From Bacillota bacterium (GTDB lineage: Bacteria > Bacillota > Sulfobacillia > JAJZYS01 > JAJZLH01), in the NCBI GenBank assembly GCA_021827745.1, contig JAKAUI010000043.1:1-43812 (forward strand): a DNA stretch of 43,812 nt, in the 5' to 3' direction. A model generated the notes under the pieces. That model was given only the letters and a program-made list of their open reading frames with translations. It was not told the origin of the DNA and ran no database searches. The position numbers and the translations under genes were made by a program. Below, piece after piece: positions 17,458 through 25,586 of the stretch (its first letter is position 1; each line of letters begins with the position of its first letter).

Positions 17458-18072
17458 CTAGGAGTCCTGGGGCGGGAAGGCAGCGTCGGCGAAGCTGTGC
17501 AGAACCGGTGGCCGCAGGCTGAGCACAGTCAGCGAGCCAGGCGGCGGCTGGGCAAGGCGGATGCGCTCTCGAAAGGGCAGGCCCATCGCCGTGCAGGCCA
17601 GCGCCAAGATCACCCCGGTGTGGGTGACCACGACCACATCTTGATCCCTGGGCCAATCGTACGCCCAGCTGACCACCCGGTCAGCCAGGTGGCGAAAGCT
17701 TTCGCCACCTGGTGGAGAGCCGTCTACCGTGTCGGCAAGATAGGCGTTCCAGGCAGCAGGGTACAGGTCTGCGCATTCGACCATGCTGTGGCCGGCGAAG
17801 AGGCCGAGGTCCACTTCGGCCAGGGCCGGCATCACCTCGACTGGAAGCTTGAGCGTGCGCTGTACGATCCTGGCGCTGGTCACGGCCCGCTGGGCCGGAG
17901 ACGAGACGAGCCTGCCCGGGTGGTTTGCCCTCAGCAGGGTGGCGGTTTGGGTCAGAGCCGGTCCAGCATCTTGGGCCAATGGCACCTCTAGCCGCCCCCA
18001 CCACCGATCTGACAGCGAGCGGGAGACGGCGCCGTGGCGGACCAGAAAGAAAATCGAAGACGGCCCCCTCAT
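17458..18072 (-). CDS. Histidine phosphatase superfamily protein
   Basis: This is a phosphoglycerate-mutase-like phosphatase. The N-terminal catalytic RHG motif is at residues 12-14 (FFLVRHGAVS). The second catalytic region is EVDLGLFAGHS, and the second histidine is in VVVVTHTGVI. The length is about 204 residues from ATG 18072. An in-frame ATG at 18123 would add 17 residues; neither has a convincing ribosome-binding site. The substrate is unknown: cobalamin/alpha-ribazole phosphatase, sugar phosphatase and broad-specificity phosphatase are all possible, and no pathway partner lies next to it. It is the first gene of the mixed-orientation block that separates dxs from nadK. Confidence 0.88.
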   Translation of the reverse strand: MRGPSSIFFLVRHGAVSRSLSDRWWGRLEVPLAQDAGPALTQTATLLRANHPGRLVSSPAQRAVTSARIVQRTLKLPVEVMPALAEVDLGLFAGHSMVECADLYPAAWNAYLADTVDGSPPGGESFRHLADRVVSWAYDWPRDQDVVVVTHTGVILALACTAMGLPFRERIRLAQPPPGSLTVLSLRPPVLHSFADAAFPPQDS

Positions 18073-18247
18073 CAGCGTGATGCGGCGTGTTCTGGATCTG
18101 GGTGCGTAAGACGGCTCTCCCATCTTTCAGCGATCGGCTGGCAGTTCCTTCGGAACCCACGACCTCGCCGTCGGAATCATCCTGGGAGGGACCCTGGCCC
18201 TTCGGCGCAAGGGCATGGCGCGGGCGTCTTGAATCTCCTGACGACCG

Positions 18248-18739
18248 ATGTCTTTAGAGGGAGTGATTCACACGCCAGACAAAGACGACCGCACCGTCAA
18301 GCGAGCCGTGGCGGCATACGATACCCACGTTGTCCGGCACCTCGATGAGGAGTACACCAAGACGACTCGGCGCGGCGACCGCATTGCAGACCATGTCAGC
18401 CTGTTCGCCGGTTCGTGGCGGTTCATCATCATCTTCGGGGTCTTTCTCGTGGTCTGGATCATCTGGAATATCGTCACGCCGAAGGCCTTGCACTTCGACC
18501 CGGCGCCCTTCATCCTGCTCAACCTGCTGCTGTCGTTCATCGCCGGCTTTCAGGCGCCGTTCATCATGATGTCCCAGAACCGGGCCGCAGAACGGTCCAA
18601 GATGGAGTCTGACATCGACTACGCCATCAACTTCAAGGCCGAGCTCGACCTTGAGGAGGTGAAGGCGCACCTTAAGCACATCGAGGCTCATATGCTGGAA
18701 TTGCGCCGCGTGGTCGACGGGAACTCTCCGGCCAGCTGA
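18248..18739 (+). CDS. DUF1003 domain membrane protein
   Basis: This 163-residue protein has the DUF1003 layout: a soluble N terminus, the RIADHVSLFAGSWRFI segment, two transmembrane helices (about 56-75 and 87-105) linked by a short loop, then QAPFIMMSQNRAAERS and a helical acidic C terminus. DUF1003 proteins are cytoplasmic-membrane proteins of unknown function; cyclic-nucleotide or metal-related roles have been suggested elsewhere but nothing here supports one. No clear ribosome-binding site precedes the ATG at 18248. It converges on the next, minus-strand gene with only eight bases between stops. Confidence 0.88.
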   Translation: MSLEGVIHTPDKDDRTVKRAVAAYDTHVVRHLDEEYTKTTRRGDRIADHVSLFAGSWRFIIIFGVFLVVWIIWNIVTPKALHFDPAPFILLNLLLSFIAGFQAPFIMMSQNRAAERSKMESDIDYAINFKAELDLEEVKAHLKHIEAHMLELRRVVDGNSPAS

Positions 18740-18747
18740 AAGACGCC

Positions 18748-19737
18748 CTAGACCGACACCGGTTCTGGCAGATTGGCGTCCCACCAGGAAAGGACGCGCA
18801 ATGCCCGCAGTGTCAGCCAGCGCGAGGGCAGCCCGACACCGTCGTCGATCGAAAACCAGACCCGTCCAGGGGGGGTCCACTCCAGCGCCCACCTGCCGTC
18901 TGTCAGGCGCTTCGAGCGCAACAGATCGATCGGCTCGGCGAGCCGCCGATCCGGGGCCCGACCGCTCAGCGCACCGGCGGACCGAAAGTAGTCGAGGGCG
19001 CGCAGGATGTCGTAGTACCAGCGGTTGGGGTTGGCCAGACGAAGGAACTGCTGGTCGGCGACCTCTCCCGTACTGAGTCGGCGAAAGAGGTGCCGCTCTA
19101 GGAGGTACTCCTCGCCGGCGGCGCGCGCCGCTCGCACTGCGTCAGTTCCGCCCGAGACTCTCTCGAATTCCAGGAGTCCCTCCAGGACGTTGATCGTGGT
19201 GGCAAACGACGAGCGAACGGAACCGTTGACCCGCTCGCAGTTCCACCCACCGTCTTCGAGGCGCTCGCCCAGCAGCCGCTCGACGATCAAGGAGACATCC
19301 ACGCCGAAGTAGGCGCCATCGGTGACGGTGCGCCCGTTGATGCATTCCTCGACCTCGCCTGCCCAGAAGGGTTCATGATCGTGATACCAGCGCGCATTGG
19401 CACCGATCAGCTGAACGGCCCGCTGGGCCCGCTCCGACGCCGGGTCAAGGCCGAACTCGCGCAGCTGCGTCAGGACATAGCAGGTGGCCGTCCAGGGCTG
19501 ACCGACCTGCTCCCACTCGCGCTCGTCAAAGTTACTGGGGAGAAAAGAGCCCCCCGCCCACTGACCATCCGCGTCTTCGAGTGCGAGCAGTCGAGCGCCC
19601 CATCCAGCCGTCTCGACCCGTGCCCGCTCTGCGCTCCACTCGGGTTCGGGGGCACCGAGCAGGTCGCGCATGACCTGCCACCGGATCGAGGGGTCGGAGT
19701 CAAGGAGCCACTCGACGGCCGCACCAGGCTTACTCAT
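18748..19737 (-). CDS. Squalene-cyclase-like alpha/alpha-toroid protein, function unknown
   Basis: This is a 329-residue protein with a repeated helical pattern and QW-like segments (DGQWAGG, EDGGWNC, DGRWALEW), as in prenyltransferase/terpene-cyclase toroid folds. Related soluble proteins are frequent in Actinobacteria and Chloroflexi, often annotated as squalene cyclase-like. It lacks the DxDD catalytic motif of squalene-hopene cyclase and is about half its length, so cyclase activity is unlikely. No hopanoid genes are nearby. The N terminus (WLLDSDPSIRWQVMRDLL) and C terminus (FSIDDGVGLPSRWLTLRAL) are well formed, so the gene looks intact. Horizontal acquisition is possible given its position in the mixed-orientation block. 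Confidence 0.75.
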   Translation of the reverse strand: MSKPGAAVEWLLDSDPSIRWQVMRDLLGAPEPEWSAERARVETAGWGARLLALEDADGQWAGGSFLPSNFDEREWEQVGQPWTATCYVLTQLREFGLDPASERAQRAVQLIGANARWYHDHEPFWAGEVEECINGRTVTDGAYFGVDVSLIVERLLGERLEDGGWNCERVNGSVRSSFATTINVLEGLLEFERVSGGTDAVRAARAAGEEYLLERHLFRRLSTGEVADQQFLRLANPNRWYYDILRALDYFRSAGALSGRAPDRRLAEPIDLLRSKRLTDGRWALEWTPPGRVWFSIDDGVGLPSRWLTLRALRVLSWWDANLPEPVSV

Positions 19738-20298
19738 GGCCGGATCCCGAACGTGCCTGCCTCAAAGCGGCCGTGGGACAAGGGACTGCGCCGGTGAAAG
19801 ACCTTCCGCCCACGTCTGTACCTCCGGTTTCGAGTTGGTTGGCCATCATCACACTGAGAGGCCTGGTAGCCTTTCACAGCATCGTCAGGTGGCAGGTCTG
19901 CATCGGGCAGGCGGAGATCAGTGGTAGATAGAGCCCGAATCGGGCCCCTGTCCGAGTTGGTCGTCAAGCCGACGATTCCGGCGCCGACTACGATCAGATC
20001 ATAGGGAGGGCTGTCCAAACGAAACCTCCTCAACGAGCCTTGGCGAGCATTCGACGCCGTCGGTCGCGGATCTTGTCCACGGTGGCGCACCGCAGGTCCG
20101 AAGGACACCGGCAGCCCGGATGGCATACGCTCGGGCGTGTGGCCTGCCCCCGGGGCCGTTCCCGGGGATGAGCCACGGGACCGTCTCTTTTGGCGGGCGT
20201 CTCCGCTCCCCCTTGAGATGGCCCCGTCGACGCGGTGGGTTGGTTGGATGTCCTCCAGTCTTAAGGCAATGAGGGGGTCCGAAACCGTGCTCGCAGTT
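19738..20298. other. Gene-poor stretch between toroid-protein and permease genes
   Basis: No intact gene is evident in these 561 bases. It contains a short oxidoreductase start fragment on the minus strand (listed separately) and a near-palindrome GCCCGA-A-TCGGGC at 19933-19945. Open frames through the region have no recognisable domain apart from that fragment. The stretch looks like decayed sequence. Confidence 0.5.
19965..20018 (-). pseudogene. N-terminal remnant of a FAD/NAD-dependent oxidoreductase
   Basis: On the minus strand a good ribosome-binding site AGGAGG (20030-20025) is followed six bases later by TTG at 20018. The first 18 codons read SPPYDLIVVGAGIVGL after the start and Asp. 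This is a textbook beta-alpha-beta dinucleotide-binding start (GxGxxG) of an FAD-dependent oxidoreductase. Immediately afterwards the translation (TTNSDRGPIRALS) loses all resemblance to such enzymes, and no continuation is seen in the other frames nearby. It is best explained as a 5' gene fragment left by a deletion or rearrangement. Confidence 0.6.
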
Positions 20299-21252
20299 CT
20301 AGGTGTATTGGACGCGGGGGTCGACGAAGGCGTAGAGCAGGTCGGCAACCAGGTTGCCGAAGACGGTCAACACCCCGACGATCAACACTGCCGCCAACAC
20401 AATTGGGTAGTCGTGGTTGATCAAGGCGTTATACGTGAGCAGGCCCATGCCGGGGTAGTTGAACACTTCTTCCAGGAAGAGGTTGCCGGCGAAGAGCGAG
20501 GGGATCGAGAACCCGACGAAGGTGATCAGCGGCAGCACAGAGTTGCGCAGCCCGTGCTTGAACAGCACAGACCACTCAGAGAGGCCCTTGGCTCGGGCCG
20601 TCCGGATGTAGTCCTGAACCAGGGTCTCGCTCATGGCGGTGCGCATGTACCGGCCCCAGCCGGCGACCGTGAGCAGGATCAGCGTGATGCTAGGCAGGGC
20701 GATGTGCGAGATCCAGACCACAAAGCCAACCGGTGGCTGGCCGGGGTTGGCGAGGCCGCCCGGCGGGAACCAGCTGAGATAGAACGAGAAGATCATGATC
20801 ATGACCAGGCCGAGCCAGAAGGTCGGCATGGAGTAGAAGAAGTAGCTGAACGAGGTGAGGGCGTGGTCGTCCCAGCGGTTGACCCGCCGGGCCTGGTACG
20901 TGCCCATGGCGATCGAGAACACGTGGGCGAACACAACGGCGAGTCCGATCAGGGCGAGCGTGCGGGGCAGGGCCACGGACATCAGCTGCATCACGGTCTG
21001 GTTCTGGAAGTAGGAGATGCCGAGATTGCCCTGCACCACCTGGCCCAGCCATCTTACGTACTGCACGGGCAATGGCAGATTCAATCCGTACTCGGCGTTG
21101 AACAGGGCCACCATGTGCGGCGTGGCCTTCGGTCCGAGCATGGTGTAGACCGGGCTGCCCGGGACCAGATGGACGATCAAAAACGAGATCATGGTCACGC
21201 CGATCAAGGTCGGGATGGCCTGGAACAGGCGGGAGACCGTGTACTTCAGCAT
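20299..21252 (-). CDS. ABC transporter permease, DppB/OppB type
   Basis: This is an inner-membrane permease of the peptide/nickel (Dpp/Opp) ABC family. The 317-residue product starts with YTVSRLFQAIPTLIGVTMISF (first helix, residues 4-24), has several further helices, and carries the EAA-type loop YIRTARAKGLSEW (about 215-228) that contacts the ATPase. It ends with LLYAFVDPRVQY, typical of DppB. It is the last gene of a minus-strand unit: binding protein (22448-24304), DppC-like (21255-22163), then this gene, which starts three bases after dppC. No ATPase gene (dppD/dppF) follows. Confidence 0.94.
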   Translation of the reverse strand: MLKYTVSRLFQAIPTLIGVTMISFLIVHLVPGSPVYTMLGPKATPHMVALFNAEYGLNLPLPVQYVRWLGQVVQGNLGISYFQNQTVMQLMSVALPRTLALIGLAVVFAHVFSIAMGTYQARRVNRWDDHALTSFSYFFYSMPTFWLGLVMIMIFSFYLSWFPPGGLANPGQPPVGFVVWISHIALPSITLILLTVAGWGRYMRTAMSETLVQDYIRTARAKGLSEWSVLFKHGLRNSVLPLITFVGFSIPSLFAGNLFLEEVFNYPGMGLLTYNALINHDYPIVLAAVLIVGVLTVFGNLVADLLYAFVDPRVQYT

Positions 21253-21254
21253 GC

Positions 21255-22163
21255 TTAGGCCCTCCCTTCCCGCAGCCGGGGATCAAAGCTGGCTCTCAGT
21301 GCATCTCCCAGGAAGTTCACGCCGAGTTCGGCCGCAACGATGGCCAGCCCCGGCGGATAGATCAGCCACCAGGCGTTCTGGAAGATGTAGTTGGTGCCGT
21401 CCGCCAGCATGCCGCCCCAGTTGGGCGTCGGCGGCGGGAGTCCCAGGCCCAGAAAGCTGAGTCCGGCCACCGTCAGGATGGCGCCGCCGACGGCGAAGGT
21501 GGCCGTGACCATCACGACGCCCATCACGTTGGGCAGAAGATGGCGCAACATCAGCCGCCACGTGCCCGAGCCCAAGGAGCGGGCGGCGTGCACGAACTCA
21601 CGCTGCTTGAGGGTGAGCACCTCGGCCCGCACCAGTCGAGCGGTGCCCAGCCAGCTCAGCACGGAGATCACGACCACCAGCAAGATGGCGCTCGGCGAGA
21701 AGATGGAGTCGACCAGAAGCAGGATGTAGAGGCCGGGCAGGGCAAACAGGATGTCCACGATACGCATCATGATCGCATCCAGCCAGCCGCCGGCCAGGCC
21801 GGCCACCAAGCCGTAGAGCGTGCCCAGGAGCACGGACAAAATGCCGGCTGCGAAGCCGACTTCCAATGACAGCTGGCCGCCCAGCATCAAACGGGCGAGC
21901 TCGTCGCGGCCGAGAGCGTCCGTGCCCAACACGTGGCCGGCGCTCGGGGCGGCGAAGGTGTCGAGCAGGTTGGTGGCTTCAGGGTTCACGTGATAGATCA
22001 GCGGCCCGACGAAGGAAAGCAGAAGCAGAAAGCCGAGCAGGGAGATGCCGGCGATCGCCAAGGGATTCGACCAAAACGATCGCCACTCTCGACCGAGGCC
22101 ACGACCTGACTCGGGAGCGATGGGGCCGCCGGCATCGGGTGCAGGCAGTGAGGCGACCGCCAT
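21255..22163 (-). CDS. ABC transporter permease, DppC/OppC type
   Basis: This is the second permease of the peptide transporter. The product is 302 residues from ATG 22163, which is preceded at seven bases by AGGGAGGT on the minus strand; a longer frame to 22229 lacks such a site. The N-terminal region has the first helix at about 33-55, then the LGTDALGRDELARLM signature of DppC proteins. The EAA loop is in FVHAARSLGSGTWR, and the C terminus ends GDALRASFDPRLR, also typical. It pairs with the DppB-like gene and the upstream lipoprotein. Confidence 0.94.
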   Translation of the reverse strand: MAVASLPAPDAGGPIAPESGRGLGREWRSFWSNPLAIAGISLLGFLLLLSFVGPLIYHVNPEATNLLDTFAAPSAGHVLGTDALGRDELARLMLGGQLSLEVGFAAGILSVLLGTLYGLVAGLAGGWLDAIMMRIVDILFALPGLYILLLVDSIFSPSAILLVVVISVLSWLGTARLVRAEVLTLKQREFVHAARSLGSGTWRLMLRHLLPNVMGVVMVTATFAVGGAILTVAGLSFLGLGLPPPTPNWGGMLADGTNYIFQNAWWLIYPPGLAIVAAELGVNFLGDALRASFDPRLREGRA

Positions 22164-22378
22164 ACAACGTACCTCCCTTCGACGGTGAAACACGGAGCAG
22201 GGGGCCGAGAACGCAATTTCAGGCCCCATTCGCTGACCCGGTCTCGAGTCCCTGCCCGGCCCGTGGTCATCGTGGAAAGGGACCTGGCGTGCACGTGGCG
22301 ATGCTGGGCGGGGAAAATAGTCCGCTGGATGGCGGCAAACCTGGAAGAGAGGAAAAGCGGTACGCCTGGGGTGGTGCC

Positions 22379-22406
22379 CGGGCCGGGGGCGTGAGCCCCC
22401 GGCCCG
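22379..22406 (-). promoter_or_regulatory. Perfect 12-bp hairpin between binding-protein and permease genes
   Basis: A perfect 12-base inverted repeat (22379-22390 with 22395-22406) with a four-base loop lies about 40 bases beyond the stop of the minus-strand binding-protein gene and upstream of the permeases. No T-run follows. In binding-protein-dependent operons such intercistronic stems often protect the upstream message or partly terminate, raising binding-protein levels relative to the permeases; that role is inferred here. Confidence 0.55.
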
Positions 22407-22447
22407 TCTGCTGGCTGGATTAGCCTGCAGCCACCCTTAGGCCGAGA

Positions 22448-24304
22448 CTACGGGGCGCTGATCGTCCAGTAGTTCGGGAAGTTGAGGGCCTGGATCGGAT
22501 TGAAGTTCTGGATGGTGCCGTGGATCCACGGGGAGACCTCTCCCGGGGTGTTCAGGTCCGGCAGCCAGAGGATGCCGGGTAGGATCTTGGCGGCGTACGC
22601 CAGGTAGGCGGTCAGCGAGGCGTTAGCCTGGGCCGCGGTTCCCGGAGCGTAGCTGGCCTCGATCAGGGACTGCAACTGAGGATCGCTGAATGCACCCGGG
22701 TTGGCCGCACCGGTCGCCGTGAACAGGGCGCCACCGGTCGGGTAGTAGTCAGGCTCGTAGCACCAGCCGCCGTACCAGTTGGCAGCCCAGCTGCCAGCGA
22801 CCGTGTTGCTGATCTGGTCGTTGAGACCGATCTGCGAACCAAACGGCATCGGAGAAGGCTTCATCTGGATGCCTTCCTTTGCCCAGTCTTGCTGCAGCAA
22901 GGTGGCGAAGTTAGCCGTGGAGTTCGAGCCTGTACCGTAGTACATCGTGAAGCTCAGGGCCACGGACTTGCCGTTGATGGTCTTGGTCATGACGCCGTTT
23001 TGCAGCGACCACCCGTTGGCCAGCAACAGGGCCTTGCCCTGGGCCGGGTTATAGGTGAGCGGCTTCGGCATCGCTGAGGCGTTGTAGATGGAGAGCACCG
23101 GGGACGGCGGGATCGGGCTGTAGTCCTGGACACCATAGCCGGCGCCCATGACCTGGATGTAGGCCTTCTGGTCAATGCCGAGCTGCAGGGCCTGGCGGAC
23201 CGGGAGCTCCTGGAAGGCGAGCCCGATGCCGTTACCGCCGGCTGCCAGCGGGCTGAGGTTCAGGTTGATGTAGAAGAAGCAGAATCCGGGCGGGCCGGTC
23301 TTCAGCGTGTAGCCGGCGATGGTCGTCTGCTTCTTGATCAATGACGCCGTGGTCAGGTAGCCGGTGGAGAGCTGGCCCTTCTCAAGGGCGGCCTGCTCAG
23401 CGGCTGTCGAGGTGTAGTACTGGTAGACCAGCGTCTTGATCGTGGCCAGGTGGCCGTTGTAGTTCGGGTTGGCGGTGAACTCCCAGTAGTCGTTCGGCAC
23501 CATGGTCTTGAACAGGTAGGGCCCGTCGACCACGGCGAACGGAGCGGCGCTCGGGTTGTTCATCACGTTGTTGGTGTTAGAGGAGCCGCCCATGTAGTTG
23601 AGGAGGGTGGTGATCTGGGCTGAGGTCAGCGAGGTGGCCGGTGTAACCGGCACGCCAGCTGCCTGCTCCCAGACGGAGGCCGGCATCGGCATCAGCTGGC
23701 CGAGCCCGTTGTGCTCGAACCAGATCGGGTTGACCGGCTTGTTGACCGTAACCGTAAAGGTCGTGGCGCTGGGTGCGCTCACGCTCATCCAGCCCACTCC
23801 GTTGCCGCCGACGGTGCCGATCGGGTTGAGTCCGCCGACCGTGCATCCGCCGTAGGTGTACGGAGATCCGGAGGCACACGAGGCCGCTTCCAACACCGCC
23901 GAGAAGGCGACGTCATTGGCGGTCACCGGGTTGCCGTTGGACCACGTCCACTTCGGGTTCAGCGTGACCGTGAAGGTCTGGTTGTTGTTCGAGACGGCGA
24001 TGCTCTGAGCAATCGAGCGGCTCAGGTCGATGCCGTCTGTACCGGTGATGAACACCAAGGGCTTGTACATCAGGAAGTTCACCTGCGAGTTGTACACGCT
24101 ATATGCGGTGTTCGGCAGGATCGGAACGAAGGCGTTCAGCAGAACGGAAGCCGGCAATGGAACGACGGCCTCGTTGGCCTTGGCCCATGCCGGCTCAGGC
24201 ACGGCAGCGGTCGTCGGTGTGGTCGACCCACAGCCGGCCAGCGTCAGTGCGAGAACCGAAACAGCAGCCGCACCGATGGCCCATCGGCGCCAGTTCATGC
24301 GCAT
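22448..24304 (-). CDS. Peptide-type ABC transporter substrate-binding lipoprotein (SBP family 5)
   Basis: This is an extracellular solute-binding lipoprotein of the DppA/OppA family. The 618-residue product has a lipoprotein signal: MNWRRW basic start, a hydrophobic stretch at 9-21 and lipobox LAGC with lipidated C25, followed by a Thr/Pro linker. The family segment PKWTWSNGNPVTANDVAFS occurs about residue 117-135. ATG at 24304 is supported by AGGAGGT five bases upstream on the minus strand. The mature protein is rich in Asn, Ser, Thr and Gly. The ligand (di- or oligopeptide, nickel or other) cannot be inferred. A CCACCT/AGGTGG stem lies in its leader at 24342-24359. Confidence 0.93.
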   Translation of the reverse strand: MRMNWRRWAIGAAAVSVLALTLAGCGSTTPTTAAVPEPAWAKANEAVVPLPASVLLNAFVPILPNTAYSVYNSQVNFLMYKPLVFITGTDGIDLSRSIAQSIAVSNNNQTFTVTLNPKWTWSNGNPVTANDVAFSAVLEAASCASGSPYTYGGCTVGGLNPIGTVGGNGVGWMSVSAPSATTFTVTVNKPVNPIWFEHNGLGQLMPMPASVWEQAAGVPVTPATSLTSAQITTLLNYMGGSSNTNNVMNNPSAAPFAVVDGPYLFKTMVPNDYWEFTANPNYNGHLATIKTLVYQYYTSTAAEQAALEKGQLSTGYLTTASLIKKQTTIAGYTLKTGPPGFCFFYINLNLSPLAAGGNGIGLAFQELPVRQALQLGIDQKAYIQVMGAGYGVQDYSPIPPSPVLSIYNASAMPKPLTYNPAQGKALLLANGWSLQNGVMTKTINGKSVALSFTMYYGTGSNSTANFATLLQQDWAKEGIQMKPSPMPFGSQIGLNDQISNTVAGSWAANWYGGWCYEPDYYPTGGALFTATGAANPGAFSDPQLQSLIEASYAPGTAAQANASLTAYLAYAAKILPGILWLPDLNTPGEVSPWIHGTIQNFNPIQALNFPNYWTISAP

Positions 24305-24701
24305 TGGGTACCTCCTATCCAGAAATGGAACCCAGGTCCTGCCACCTACTCAAAGGTGGGCGGAAGGAACACAGACCGACCCGGCAGCCGTTGACAGCGT
24401 GCGGCGGGGCAGTCAGAACCCTGCATCGCCCCCCTCTCTGGGTCTTGGCTGTCCCGAACCCACTTGGATCTCAGCGAAAGGGCCCTCGCTGCCTGCCTGG
24501 GAGACCCACCCCGGGAGGACCGAGCGCCACCGGGCACAAGGTACATGGGTAGTGGATTACCATGTCACCGGAAAAAATCCTTCTGACATCAGACTGTAAC
24601 ATTTGCTTCGCGAACGAAAGCAGCCGCGACCGTTGAAAGGGAACCGGCGGCGTCGGCGTGAAAAAGGGACAGACAGACTGACCGGTGGGCGACCGGATCA
24701 G
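24305..24701. other. Divergent intergenic region between binding-protein gene and nadK
   Basis: These roughly 400 bases separate two divergently transcribed units and should hold promoters for both. Visible elements are the CCACCT/AGGTGG hairpin at 24342-24359, a TTGACA at 24391-24396 (+) lacking a matching -10, and a small dyad TCTGA-CA-TCAGA at 24582-24593. An A-run lies at 24572-24577. I could not identify a convincing complete promoter. Some in-frame codons just before 24702 may belong to nadK if it starts earlier. Confidence 0.4.
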
Positions 24702-25586
24702 GTGTCGGGGAAGGGGGGATCGGTCCTGTCGACAGTCGGACTATACCCCCTGCTCTACCGTCCGGAATCCTTGGAGTGGGCAGCGCGTGCCGTTGAGCTC
24801 GCCGATCGGATGCGCCTGCGGGCTGTTCTTCCGCCGGAGGCGAGCACGGCGCTCGGCCGTCCGGACCTGGCGCTTGAGATGTCGGACTGGCGGCAGGTGG
24901 ACCTGGCCCTGACCTTCGGCGGCGATGGGACCCTGCTGCAGGCGGCCACGCAGCTCGCCCCCTTGGGGGTGCCGCTGCTTGGATTCAATCTGGGGCGGGT
25001 GGGATTTTTGACTGAACTCGAGGGCCACGACCTGGAGGTCGGTCTCGAGCAGGCGCTGGCCGGTCGATATCTGGTCGAAGAGCGGATGATGGTCGAGGGC
25101 AGCCTGGTCCGAGCCGGCAAGGAAGTCGGGCGTCACGTCGCACTCAACGATCTGGTGATCACCAAGGGTCCGTTTGCCCGCTTGGTGCGTCTTCAGGTGG
25201 CGGTCGGCGAGGCGGTGCTCGGCACCTACTCGGCGGACGGGCTGATCCTGGCCACCCCGACCGGGTCCACCGCCTATGCGCTGTCGGCCGGCGGACCGGT
25301 GCTGACGCCGGAGGTTGCGGCCATCTTGGTCACGCCGATCTGTCCGCACACGCTGTCTTCACGATCGGTCGTGGTGCCGCCGGATGTGACGGTCAATGTG
25401 GAACTCTTGCCGGCCGGAGATCGCAGCGAGACGTTTTTGACCGTGGACGGACAGCTGGGGGAAACGCTTGAGGCCGGGGACCGCCTGACGGTTAGGCGCT
25501 CGGCGATCTGCACCCGCCTCTTGCGCCGTCCCGGGTACGACTTTCTCGACGTGCTACGCCGCAAGCTGAGCGAGGGCGTGCTATGA
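24702..25586 (+). CDS. nadK: NAD kinase
   Basis: NAD kinase phosphorylates NAD to NADP. The catalytic GGDGT motif is at residues 73-77 from the GTG at 24702 (LTFGGDGTLLQA), followed by NLGRVGFLTEL, LNDLVITKG and the second signature SADGLILATPTGSTAYALSAGGP (core ATPTGSTAY). The start is uncertain: GTG 24702 lacks a ribosome-binding site, a CTG at 24726 is preceded by AAGGGGGGA, and the frame is open back to 24603. Residues before STVGLYPL are not conserved-looking. The gene leads the nadK-argR-recN set and overlaps argR by ATGA. Confidence 0.92.
   Translation: MSGKGGSVLSTVGLYPLLYRPESLEWAARAVELADRMRLRAVLPPEASTALGRPDLALEMSDWRQVDLALTFGGDGTLLQAATQLAPLGVPLLGFNLGRVGFLTELEGHDLEVGLEQALAGRYLVEERMMVEGSLVRAGKEVGRHVALNDLVITKGPFARLVRLQVAVGEAVLGTYSADGLILATPTGSTAYALSAGGPVLTPEVAAILVTPICPHTLSSRSVVVPPDVTVNVELLPAGDRSETFLTVDGQLGETLEAGDRLTVRRSAICTRLLRRPGYDFLDVLRRKLSEGVL

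Noticed and set aside
18110-18232. A 40-codon open frame (ends HDLAVGIILGGTLALRRKGM then a few residues) before the DUF1003 gene
   Set aside because: It looks somewhat protein-like and could be a C-terminal gene remnant, but it has no start codon context and I could not connect it to a family.
20137-21258. A 373-codon open frame on the + strand antisense to the DppB-like permease
   Set aside because: Its Gly/Asp/His/Gln-rich translation is the antisense shadow of a membrane protein; no family features.
24391-24396. A perfect TTGACA on the + strand upstream of nadK
   Set aside because: No acceptable -10 hexamer 16-18 bases downstream (the position reads CAGAAC), so it is not called a promoter.
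24582-24593. Small dyad TCTGA-CA-TCAGA upstream of nadK-argR as an ArgR operator
   Set aside because: It does not match the ARG-box pattern and five-base dyads are common by chance.
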